Part shown: positions 1 through 6,514 of the stretch, one piece after another
Layout of the letters: every line of letters begins with the position of its first letter
How positions within the stretch are numbered: position 1 is the stretch's first letter
DNA from: JAYEHK01 sp034659475
Lineage (GTDB): Bacteria > Bacillota > Syntrophomonadia > Syntrophomonadales > Syntrophomonadaceae
Assembly: GCA_034659475.1 (NCBI GenBank)
Contig: JAYEHK010000074.1
Coordinates: 1 to 18,724, forward strand
Direction of reading: 5' to 3'
Length of the DNA: 18,724 nucleotides
The notes under the pieces: generated by a model
What the model was told of the DNA's origin: nothing
The model's input: only the letters and a program-made list of their open reading frames with translations
The model's database searches: none
Position numbers and translations under genes: made by a program

Positions 1-118
1 TGAGGTGGCGGGGGCTGGAAACGGGAAGATGACCCGCTTGAGGGGGACACTCACCTGAAAGGGGAGAAATAGCATGGCCTCACAAGGTCTGACACTTTAC
101 CGCGCCTGCCTTCGACCC
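1..118. other. G+C-rich segment, possibly the end of an IS21-like element
   Basis: About 60% G+C by hand count, against clearly AT-rich DNA after it. No convincing ORF: all three + frames have stops within the first 72 nt. Read on the minus strand it contains GGTGAGTGTCCCC followed by CGGGTCATCTTCCCG, a style of G/C-rich spaced motif that I associate with the end regions of IS21-family elements. A TGTCAG on the minus strand (plus 89-94) could be the terminal TG. No transposase is in the window, so this is a weak reading. It could equally be the tail of an unrecognised gene or RNA lying to the left. Confidence 0.25.
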
Positions 119-161
119 TACTTTTTGTTGAATCTTTTGTATTGGTTTCGATATGATGTAG
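119..161 (+). repeat. Partial copy of the helicase-upstream repeat
   Basis: The plus strand here matches the minus strand of about 8744-8786, the right half of the hairpin element in front of the intact helicase. Shared pieces are CTTTTTGTTG, TCTTTTGT and TTGGTTTCGATAT, with only a few substitutions over about 42 bp. It includes the counterpart of the predicted helicase -10 box, here TATGAT instead of TATAAT. The match stops at about 161. The orientation is opposite to the two helicase-linked copies, so this is an independent remnant. Confidence 0.6.
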
Positions 162-310
162 CCTTGAGTTAATCACCGTTGCAATATTAAAAAAGGGAAA
201 AATATATATAATCAGGCAGAACTGAATACAGAAAACCGGGTAAATAATTAGATAGAGTGCCTTTTAATAAAAGCCGTACAGGTAGTGTATCCTACTGTCA
301 ATTAATATTA

Positions 311-395
311 ATTTTTGATAACCATTCTTACATAAGGTAAACTTGAGTAAACAACTTGATAACTGCTAGTTTAGAATGGTGATGATGGTTGAATT
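311..395 (+). pseudogene. Decayed 5' end of the HD-domain gene, promoter and first codons
   Basis: This matches 11024-11108, the promoter and start of the intact HD-domain gene, at roughly 70 of 82 positions by hand alignment. The promoter-like pair is kept with identical spacing: TTGATA (315-320), 17 nt, TAAACT (338-343). The tandem ATGATGGTTGAAT is also kept (382-394). The ribosome site is damaged (TTAGAATGG instead of TTAGGAGGG), and the frame from ATG 385 meets a stop after five codons. Similarity ends abruptly after GAAT. It is a non-functional shard and shows that the HD-gene region was once duplicated here. Confidence 0.75.
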
Positions 396-421
396 AGACA
401 ATTAACAAGATTGAGAAATTT

Positions 422-460
422 TTAAGATTCTTTTCTTTTATCCAAGCAAAAAACTGCTGA
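422..460 (-). pseudogene. 39-bp shard of the helicase N-terminus
   Basis: The 39 bp match 8577-8615 at 36 positions. Read on the minus strand they encode QQFFAWIKEKNLK, against QQFFTWIKEKNLN at residues 4-16 of the intact helicase. The similarity ends cleanly at 460. It lies between the decayed 5' and 3' pieces of the HD-domain gene, so it was either inserted into or recombined with that copy. It is much too short to be functional. Confidence 0.75.
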
Positions 461-462
461 AG

Positions 463-500
463 ACCTCTCTTTTCATACAAATTTAGCAAGAAAGAGAGGT
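463..500 (+). terminator. Hairpin with short T tract
   Basis: ACCTCTCTTT (463-472) pairs perfectly with AAAGAGAGGT (491-500) across an 18-nt loop and is followed by TTTC. It looks like an intrinsic terminator, but no intact upstream gene exists on the plus strand. On the minus strand a TTTTTT run lies about 7 nt past the stem, inside the helicase shard. It is perhaps inherited from the recombined source locus. Confidence 0.45.
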
Positions 501-551
501 TTTCTAAAAGATTTAAAAACTCCTAATTTGATACAGCTTCAAAATTACGAA

Positions 552-590
552 AAATATTGGTGATATCAATGGTTAGGTTGCGGTCGTGGC
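552..590 (+). repeat. Copy of DNA downstream of the HD-domain gene
   Basis: AAATATTGGTGATATCAATGG (552-572, two mismatches) matches 12426-12446, just after the stop codon of the intact HD-domain gene. A weaker match continues (TAGGTTGCGG against TAGTTGGGGT). Together with 311-395 it brackets the helicase shard, as if an HD gene copy had lost its interior. A small hairpin (592-598 with 616-622) follows but has no T tract for the converging CoA-transferase gene. Confidence 0.6.
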
Positions 591-635
591 TAAAGGGCCG
601 GTCTTGTTTTGCCCTGCCCTTTGTTCACTGCTCAC

Positions 636-2003
636 TTAATAATTATCCTGTTTATTAGTGCGGGTCCAAATTTTTGCTTCAGCAGCTGACTTAATTAATT
701 CATCCCGGAATTTGGGATGGGCAAGGTCAATAATATATTCTGTTCTGACCCAAGTGTTTTGGGCTTTTAGTTTTCGGATGCCAAATTCAGTAGCGATATA
801 GTCGACAAAATGACGGGTCACCGTTACTGAGGTACCAGTTGGGAAACTTGGAACGATTCTAGATATAAGATTACCTTCTTTATCAGTATGGGTGGAAGGT
901 AAACAGATAAAACTCTTGCCGCCTTTGGACCATTGTACTCCTAAAGTAAAATCAGTCATACCACCATTGCCTGAGATTTGTGAGAAGCCCATACTTTCGG
1001 CACTGACTTGGGTTAGCAGATCAATCTGTAGTGCCTGATTAATAGAAACCATGTTGTCCTGCTGTCCGATGAATCTAGGATCATTTGTATAGTCCACGCT
1101 GTAAGAAGCAATCAGTGGATTGTTATGCATCCAGTCATACATCTTTTGGGTACCGATGGCAAAGGTATAAACTGCTTTATATTTGTCAAAATTCTTTTTC
1201 GAGCCATTAGCTTGACCGGAATCGATCATATCCATATAGACATCTACCAGCATTTCGGAATGAATCCCCAGATCTTTAATGTCAGTTTTCTTGAGTACCT
1301 GACCCAGGGCGTTAGGAAGATCCCCAATGCCCAGTTGAATACAGGACCCGGAATGAATATGATCAACTAGGTGAGTGGCAATTTGCATAGCAAATTCAGG
1401 TGGGGCTTCGTTGTTCTCGGGAGCAGAGAACAGCATCTGGTCTTGAGGCGCTTCGACGATATAATCGACTTGTGATATGTGAACCGCCTCTTTCCCTCCG
1501 CCAAGACAACGTGGAATGTTGGGATTTACTTCTATAACCGTTCTTTTTGCTTGTTCTATACAGGTTAAAGATTCAGTATTACTTGGGCCAAAGTTGAAGC
1601 AGCCATGTTCGTCCATTGGGCCTGCTTGTTTCCAGACCCAGTCCATTTGTTTGCCTTGGGCCGGTATTCTATTGGTTACAAAATCGGTACTCATATGGTA
1701 GATTATAGGCAAATAGGCAATGTTGTCATAATACTGAGCGAGTGCACGGGTTAGTTTACTCCAGTGCCAGTCCATGTAGGCAAAGCTTTCCTTGTGTTGA
1801 ATAATCTGAGGTACTGGTGGCACGGTGACTGTAGCAGCTACTAGAACATCTCTTAGTTCCTCATGCCTTTTGGCTAAAGCTTCATCGAGAATGACTGGTT
1901 TACTGGTAAAGTACCCATACTTAATCATTTCTCCTGACTTAACCATTGCTGCAATTTCATCTGCAGTACGCAGCTTGCTCTGGTATTCTTCCTTAAGTGA
2001 CAT
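636..2003 (-). CDS. Acetyl-CoA hydrolase/4-hydroxybutyrate CoA-transferase family protein
   Basis: Predicted cytosolic CoA-transferase moving CoA between carboxylates, for example an acyl-CoA to acetate, through a glutamyl-CoA thioester. With 455 residues it has the usual full length of the Cat/4-hydroxybutyrate CoA-transferase family. The sequence shows GIHSEM with the likely catalytic Glu250, an upstream LGIGDLPNA loop (224-232), and GNGGMTDF (345-352), which corresponds to the family's GxGGxxDF CoA-binding loop. The start is ATG 2003, preceded by GAGGAGG at a 7-nt spacing; an upstream in-frame ATG at 2030 lies ahead of this ribosome site and is unlikely. It appears monocistronic. The substrate cannot be read from the sequence: butyrate, 4-hydroxybutyrate, propionate or succinate are all possible. 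The two acyl-CoA synthetases in the window fit a fatty-acid role but are not co-transcribed with it. Confidence 0.9.
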   Translation of the reverse strand: MSLKEEYQSKLRTADEIAAMVKSGEMIKYGYFTSKPVILDEALAKRHEELRDVLVAATVTVPPVPQIIQHKESFAYMDWHWSKLTRALAQYYDNIAYLPIIYHMSTDFVTNRIPAQGKQMDWVWKQAGPMDEHGCFNFGPSNTESLTCIEQAKRTVIEVNPNIPRCLGGGKEAVHISQVDYIVEAPQDQMLFSAPENNEAPPEFAMQIATHLVDHIHSGSCIQLGIGDLPNALGQVLKKTDIKDLGIHSEMLVDVYMDMIDSGQANGSKKNFDKYKAVYTFAIGTQKMYDWMHNNPLIASYSVDYTNDPRFIGQQDNMVSINQALQIDLLTQVSAESMGFSQISGNGGMTDFTLGVQWSKGGKSFICLPSTHTDKEGNLISRIVPSFPTGTSVTVTRHFVDYIATEFGIRKLKAQNTWVRTEYIIDLAHPKFRDELIKSAAEAKIWTRTNKQDNY

Positions 2004-2065
2004 CGATATTCCTCCTCTTTTTGTGAACATTGTGCATATTTAAAATAGTTGGATAATTAAGGATT

Positions 2066-2099
2066 GTTATTCTCTGCAAGTGGAATAAATCCTGCTAAA
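2066..2099 (-). promoter_or_regulatory. Upstream motif of the CoA-transferase shared with the right edge of the window
   Basis: On the minus strand TTAGCAGGAT (2098-2089) is followed by an AT stretch, CCA, and GAGAATAAC. The same ten bases occur at 18634-18643, again followed by an AT stretch, CCA and a GAA-containing element. The motif ends about 63 nt before the CoA-transferase start. It could be a promoter or regulator-binding region; I could not define a good -35/-10 pair. Confidence 0.3.
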
Positions 2100-2169
2100 T
2101 TACCAAATTATTACAAAAAAAGATGTGGGTTATATCTGAAGTGCGGTATCTATGATTCTTTTTGATACC

Positions 2170-2776
2170 TTTCGCTTTGCCCGTAAGAAGTTTTTTCAAT
2201 ACAGAGCTGTGGCAGAAAATCCCGCTACTGACCGTTTTCAAAACGTACCGTCAGACAATCTTCTTGTTCTGTTCCCCGACATTTTTGAATTGCCGGATGC
2301 GCAGAGCTTCCCTGTTAATGTTTCTGGTCATCATTTCTTTATAAAAGCGCGCTTTATTTTGCCGGATAAAACGGCAGGCCACCTCAACAATTTGCGGAGT
2401 GGAACGGAAATTTTCTTCCATCCGGTAAACCTGCGCCTGGTCGTAGATTGTTGGGAAATCCAAAAGATATTGTGGCTCGGCTGCACGAAAGTCGAAATGC
2501 TTTGATTGTCATCAACCACAACAAAGAGATTTTGTTGCGGTTGAGCGATCAACTTGATGAGTTTGTGCTGCAGCAATGATGTATTCTGGCTTTCATCGGT
2601 AAGGATGTAAGCTGTTTGTTGTCGGAAGTTTTTAAGCAGCCATTGGTTTTCCAGAAGTCCCTGGTAAGCCAGCACCAGCATATCATCAAAATCTATCAGC
2701 CAGGGGTGATGTTGGAGTTTATACTTTTCATAGGCCTGATAAATTTCCGCAAAATTAGCAGTGGGAGGATTACATA
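2170..2776 (-). pseudogene. Degenerate UvrD/PcrA-like helicase (copy of 6515-8623)
   Basis: This is a decayed paralogue of the intact helicase, similar to it in three blocks. The last ~34 codons (2170-2271) match 6515-6616. The central block (2273-2776) matches about 7611-8116. Some 994 bp between them, covering roughly residues 336-669 with motifs V and VI, are missing. A second gap of about 520 bp removes roughly the first 169 residues, including the Walker A loop and motif Ia. A one-base deletion near 2497 (CGAAATGC against CGAAAATAC) shifts the frame just after motif III. Key residues have also drifted: DESQD became DESQN and VVGDDDQSIFGF became VVVDDNQSIS. The stop codon is changed (TCG for TCA on the plus strand). 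No functional ATPase can be made. Confidence 0.9.
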
Positions 2777-2855
2777 GGGTAACAAAGGGGCATTCTTTTT
2801 GTTGGCCTATGACTATGCATATGCCACGCTCGTTCCGCTTTTTTGGTCGTCTCAT
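2331..2855 (-). other. Chimeric 174-codon reading frame across the pseudogene
   Basis: The second deletion joined a short upstream reading frame (starts MRRPKKRNERG) in frame to the helicase remnant from NPPTANFAEIYQ onward. This leaves an open frame of 174 codons. It holds the helicase segment up to a mutated motif III and then out-of-frame residues after the one-base deletion. A weak GGAG lies upstream of the ATG, as in the intact locus. Lacking the Walker A loop and motifs IV-VI, it is probably a by-product of decay rather than a new gene. Confidence 0.35.
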
Positions 2856-2940
2856 ATTTATCAGTACTCCAGTATATCTTTGCTGTTATATCGAAACCAA
2901 AAAAAAAGAACCAAAAAAAAGAACGTCCCTTTGTTGGATC
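2780..2940. repeat. Hairpin-bounded repeat, degenerate copy
   Basis: Copy of the 8639-8803 element upstream of the pseudogene. The interior from TTCTTTTTGTTGGCC through ATATCGAAACC is almost identical over more than 100 bp. The left hairpin is reduced to AACAAA (2781-2786) paired with TTTGTT (2798-2803). The right one is disrupted (GAACCAAAAAAAA against TTTGTTGGATCC). The predicted minus-strand -10 box is weakened (TATAAC instead of TATAAT). The pseudogene's second deletion ends at the left hairpin. Confidence 0.75.
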
Positions 2941-3029
2941 CTAACAGCTCGTGTCAATAGAGGTCGAATAATTAGGGGAATATTAGGCTTGTGCCGACAA
3001 AGGATGCCAATATATCTGAAGGTATTTTG

Positions 3030-3058
3030 TTGCATTCAAGCTAATATTTTACTATATT
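3030..3058 (+). promoter_or_regulatory. Predicted sigma-A-type promoter of the hybrid kinase
   Basis: TTGCAT (3030-3035), a 17-nt spacer and TATATT (3053-3058) make a good vegetative-type promoter. The start of transcription would be near 3065. That leaves the ATG at 3067 almost leaderless and supports translation from ATG 3085, which has its own ribosome site. Confidence 0.5.
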
Positions 3059-3084
3059 AAATTTTTATGCTCAGGAGTGAGAGT

Positions 3085-6000
3085 ATGGATTATATAAACA
3101 TGACTAAAGAAGAATTGATACAAGAAAACCAAAGACTTCGTTCAGATTTGGCTCATTTACAGGACAGCGAAATAACTGCTTTGAATAATATGCAGGTTTT
3201 CCCCCTTATCCAGCCAAGCAACTCAACTACCGTGCCCGATCTCTTCTGCCGTTTTTCACCAGATTTTAAGTTTACATTAGTTAATGAAGCCTTTACGCAG
3301 TCTTATAAGCGAGAACGCGAAGATTTTATAGGTCAAACGATAGTTTCTATGCTTGATGAGGAGTATCAAGAAAAAATTATAAATATACTGCTTAGCTTAA
3401 GCCCCAATAATCCGGTCGCATCCGTTGAATACACCTGGACTGATGTTAATAGCCAAACCCGTTGGTTGCGTTGGAAAGCCCGGGCCATATTTGATAAAAA
3501 CTATTCCTTAATTGAGTATCATGCAGTAGGACGTGAAGTTACTGAACAGAAAAAAGCCGAAGAGCAGATCCAGCACCGACTAAGAATTGAACAGACCATT
3601 GCTCAGGCTTCGAAACTTTTAATGGGTTCAGAAGAAGCCGATATGAATGAAATATTGAAAATTATTGGCGAAACCATGGCCGTCAATCGAGTTTATATAT
3701 TTGAACTTCGGGATAACAATCTCAAGTTTGACAATACCTTTGAATGGTGCGATGCCCATACCACATCAGTAATTGCAGATTTGCAAGACTTGGATACAGA
3801 AGTGTTCGCCTGGGGACTAAGACAACTCCTAAATGGTGATAGAACTTTTATATCAGATATAAGCAGCCTTCCTCCAGAGGCCTTATGCGAAAAAGAATCT
3901 ATGGAAATGCAGGGCATATACGCTGCTCTCTTCGTTCCCATCAATGGAATCGACGCAAATCTATTAGGTTATATAGGTTTTGATGACACCGAAAAATGCC
4001 GCATCTGGAAAGAGGAAGATACTCAATGTCTTAAACTTCTAGCTGAATTGCTGGGAGTCTACTGGGAACGCCAAAGGATGGAAAAGGAATTACGAGCTAG
4101 TGCAGTCAAGTTTCAAACTCTGGCCGAGACTGCCCCAGCTATAATTTTTGTGCTTAAGCCACCGTTTGAAGATGCTAAATTGCTCTATATAAATAATGGC
4201 TATTCCTTAGCCAGCGGTTATTCTAAGGAAGATGCCTTTAATAAGAATTACTGGGATTTTGTGCATCCTGACTATAGGGTAATGCTCTACGAAAGAGCCT
4301 GGGATCGTTTGCATGGTAAAATTGTCCCCAGTAATTACGACGTAAAATTGTTAAACAGAATGCAAGAGAACCTTTGGGGAGACTTCTCAATGGCTACCAT
4401 TGATTGGGATGGTACCCCGGCGATAATCGGGGTAATTTACGATATTACCGAGCGTAAAGTAATGGAAGAAAAACTGCGACAATCTCGTGACGAATTGGAA
4501 AGTAGGGTTAAAGAACGTACTGCTGAACTGGAATTGCTAAATGAAAAACTACAGCAGGAAGTTGCCAAATGTCAACAGGCTGAAGCCGAACTAATTCTTA
4601 GCGAAACGAGATACCGGGCTATAGTCCAGGATCAAAGCGAAATGATTATACGTTTTCTTCCGGATTATACCATTACTTTTGTTAATACAGCTTACTGTCT
4701 TTATTCTGGAAAAAATATTGAAGACCTCATCGGCGAAAATGCTATTTTAAACATTTATGAAGAGGACCAGGCCGAGATAATGACCAAGTTTGATTCATTA
4801 AACCTTGACTATCTGGAATTCGTGCATACCTTTCGATCAATGCGAACTGATGGTAATATTAGTTGGCAGGAGTGGACTGCTCGCGCTATAATAAACGGTC
4901 AAGAGATTATTGAAATTCAGGCAGTTGGACGTGATGTTAGCGCAAGAAAAATAGCTGAACAAGCTTTAAAGCGCAGTGAAGCCAACTTCAGAGCGCTCGC
5001 TGAAACCTCACCGGTTTTAATTTATGTTTATAGCGAGGGTCGCTTTCTTTACTTTAATTCCATGCTTGAGACCATAACTTGTGTTCCTGGAGAAGAGCTA
5101 TTTCAGATGGATCCTATGCAGCTGTTTCATCCTGATTGTCGGGAAATGGTCACAAAAAATGCTATTGCTCGGCAAAAAGGAGAAAATATTCCGCCTTACG
5201 AAGTAAGTATGATAAATAAAAGTGGACAGCAAATATGGGGATATTTATATGCCGACATCATTGATTATGAAAGACAAAAGGCCGTTATGGGGATTGTAGT
5301 TGATATCACCGAGCGCAAAAAAATGGAGGAAGACCTTCTGCAAACCAGTAAACTGGATTCCTTGGGAATACTAGCGGGAGGAATCGCCCATGATTTCAAT
5401 AATATTCTTACTGTGATTAGTGGCAATATCTCTCTATCCAAAATGATTGTTGACGACCATGACGAACTACTGGAAATATTGACCGAAGTTGAAAAGGCAG
5501 CCTTTCAAGCCCGGGACCTGACTCAACAATTACTAACCTTTTCTAAAGGTGGGGCCCCTATTAAAGAAACATCTACCATCCAGGAATTATTACGCGATTC
5601 GGCCAGCTTTGTATTAAGAGGTTCCAACGTTAGTTGTAATTACTCCATAGATGATGATCTTTGGCCGGTGAGTATTGATAAGGGACAGATTAGTCAGGTA
5701 ATTTATAATTTTATAATAAATGCTGACCAGGCCATGCCCGACGGGGGTTCAATGCAATTATTAGCCGAAAACATCAACGCAGGTCCTGATATTCCACTGT
5801 CTCTAACGGCAGGTCATTACATAAAGATATCCATAAAAGATGAAGGCATTGGCATTGCCGAAAAATACCTGGGCAAAATATTTGATCCTTATTTTACTAC
5901 CAAACAAAAAGGACATGGATTAGGCTTAGCCACCTGTTATTCTATTATAAAAAAACATGATGGAGACATTAAGGTTCATTCCGGCTTAGATATAGGTACT

Positions 6001-6468
6001 ACAATGGATGTCTATCTGCCAGCCTTTCCTGATCAACTGGTCGAGGTAAATAATCTGTCCAGCGTGGTTTTATCCGGGCAGGGGAAAATATTAATTATGG
6101 ATGACGAATCTGCAGTTAGAGAGACCCTGGGTAAAATGCTACGCCATCTGGGTTATACAACCGGCCTAGCCATCGACGGCCTGAATGCAATTCATCTATA
6201 TATAATTGCTCAGCAAGCCAATGAGCCTTATGATGCCGTGATAATGGATTTAACCGTAGCTGGCGGCATGGGAGGAAAAGAAGCGATAAAAAAATTACTG
6301 GAAATAGATGCTGGAGCCAAAGTGATTGTTTCCAGCGGTTACTTCAATGATCCCGTTATGGCTGATTATAAAAAATACGGTTTTTGCGGCGTACTGCCCA
6401 AACCTTATGAAATTAATGCCGTAAATAAGCTCTTATATGAACTGATAAACCGGAAAGAAGCGGTTTGA
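3085..6468 (+). CDS. Multi-PAS/GAF hybrid sensor histidine kinase with C-terminal receiver
   Basis: Cytosolic two-component sensor of 1127 residues with no membrane segment or signal peptide. Domain order as I read it: short N-terminal coiled coil; PAS 1 (~50-155); GAF-like (~172-325); PAS 2 (~339-460), ending in the DITERK signature; coiled coil (~460-505); PAS 3 (~506-620); PAS 4 (~629-745, again DITERK); HisKA with GGIAHDFNN, phospho-acceptor His769; HATPase with an N box (NFIINADQAM), a G1 box (DEGIGI) and GLGLATCYSII; receiver (~1000-1125) with DD1006-1007, phospho-acceptor Asp1055 and Lys1106. AGGAG at 3073-3077 fits ATG 3085, seven bases downstream. The attached receiver suggests phosphorelay to an unlinked partner, since no separate response regulator or HPt gene is adjacent. 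The ligand is unknown; a redox or small-molecule cue is possible for soluble PAS/GAF proteins. It converges on the helicase gene with a 46-bp gap. Confidence 0.93.
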   Translation: MDYINMTKEELIQENQRLRSDLAHLQDSEITALNNMQVFPLIQPSNSTTVPDLFCRFSPDFKFTLVNEAFTQSYKREREDFIGQTIVSMLDEEYQEKIINILLSLSPNNPVASVEYTWTDVNSQTRWLRWKARAIFDKNYSLIEYHAVGREVTEQKKAEEQIQHRLRIEQTIAQASKLLMGSEEADMNEILKIIGETMAVNRVYIFELRDNNLKFDNTFEWCDAHTTSVIADLQDLDTEVFAWGLRQLLNGDRTFISDISSLPPEALCEKESMEMQGIYAALFVPINGIDANLLGYIGFDDTEKCRIWKEEDTQCLKLLAELLGVYWERQRMEKELRASAVKFQTLAETAPAIIFVLKPPFEDAKLLYINNGYSLASGYSKEDAFNKNYWDFVHPDYRVMLYERAWDRLHGKIVPSNYDVKLLNRMQENLWGDFSMATIDWDGTPAIIGVIYDITERKVMEEKLRQSRDELESRVKERTAELELLNEKLQQEVAKCQQAEAELILSETRYRAIVQDQSEMIIRFLPDYTITFVNTAYCLYSGKNIEDLIGENAILNIYEEDQAEIMTKFDSLNLDYLEFVHTFRSMRTDGNISWQEWTARAIINGQEIIEIQAVGRDVSARKIAEQALKRSEANFRALAETSPVLIYVYSEGRFLYFNSMLETITCVPGEELFQMDPMQLFHPDCREMVTKNAIARQKGENIPPYEVSMINKSGQQIWGYLYADIIDYERQKAVMGIVVDITERKKMEEDLLQTSKLDSLGILAGGIAHDFNNILTVISGNISLSKMIVDDHDELLEILTEVEKAAFQARDLTQQLLTFSKGGAPIKETSTIQELLRDSASFVLRGSNVSCNYSIDDDLWPVSIDKGQISQVIYNFIINADQAMPDGGSMQLLAENINAGPDIPLSLTAGHYIKISIKDEGIGIAEKYLGKIFDPYFTTKQKGHGLGLATCYSIIKKHDGDIKVHSGLDIGTTMDVYLPAFPDQLVEVNNLSSVVLSGQGKILIMDDESAVRETLGKMLRHLGYTTGLAIDGLNAIHLYIIAQQANEPYDAVIMDLTVAGGMGGKEAIKKLLEIDAGAKVIVSSGYFNDPVMADYKKYGFCGVLPKPYEINAVNKLLYELINRKEAV

Positions 6469-6514
6469 TCAAGGAAGGTGTAAGGGCTTCGCCTGCCATA
6501 TTTGTTGTTCTCGT

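Noticed and set aside
592..622. Terminator for the CoA-transferase
   Set aside because: AAAGGGC and GCCCTTT can pair over 7 bp, but the loop is 17 nt and there is no T tract on the minus strand after the stem.
2152..2505. Plus-strand 117-codon frame opposite the helicase pseudogene
   Set aside because: The same antisense frame recurs opposite the intact helicase (7607-7918), so it is a shadow of helicase codons and not an independent gene.
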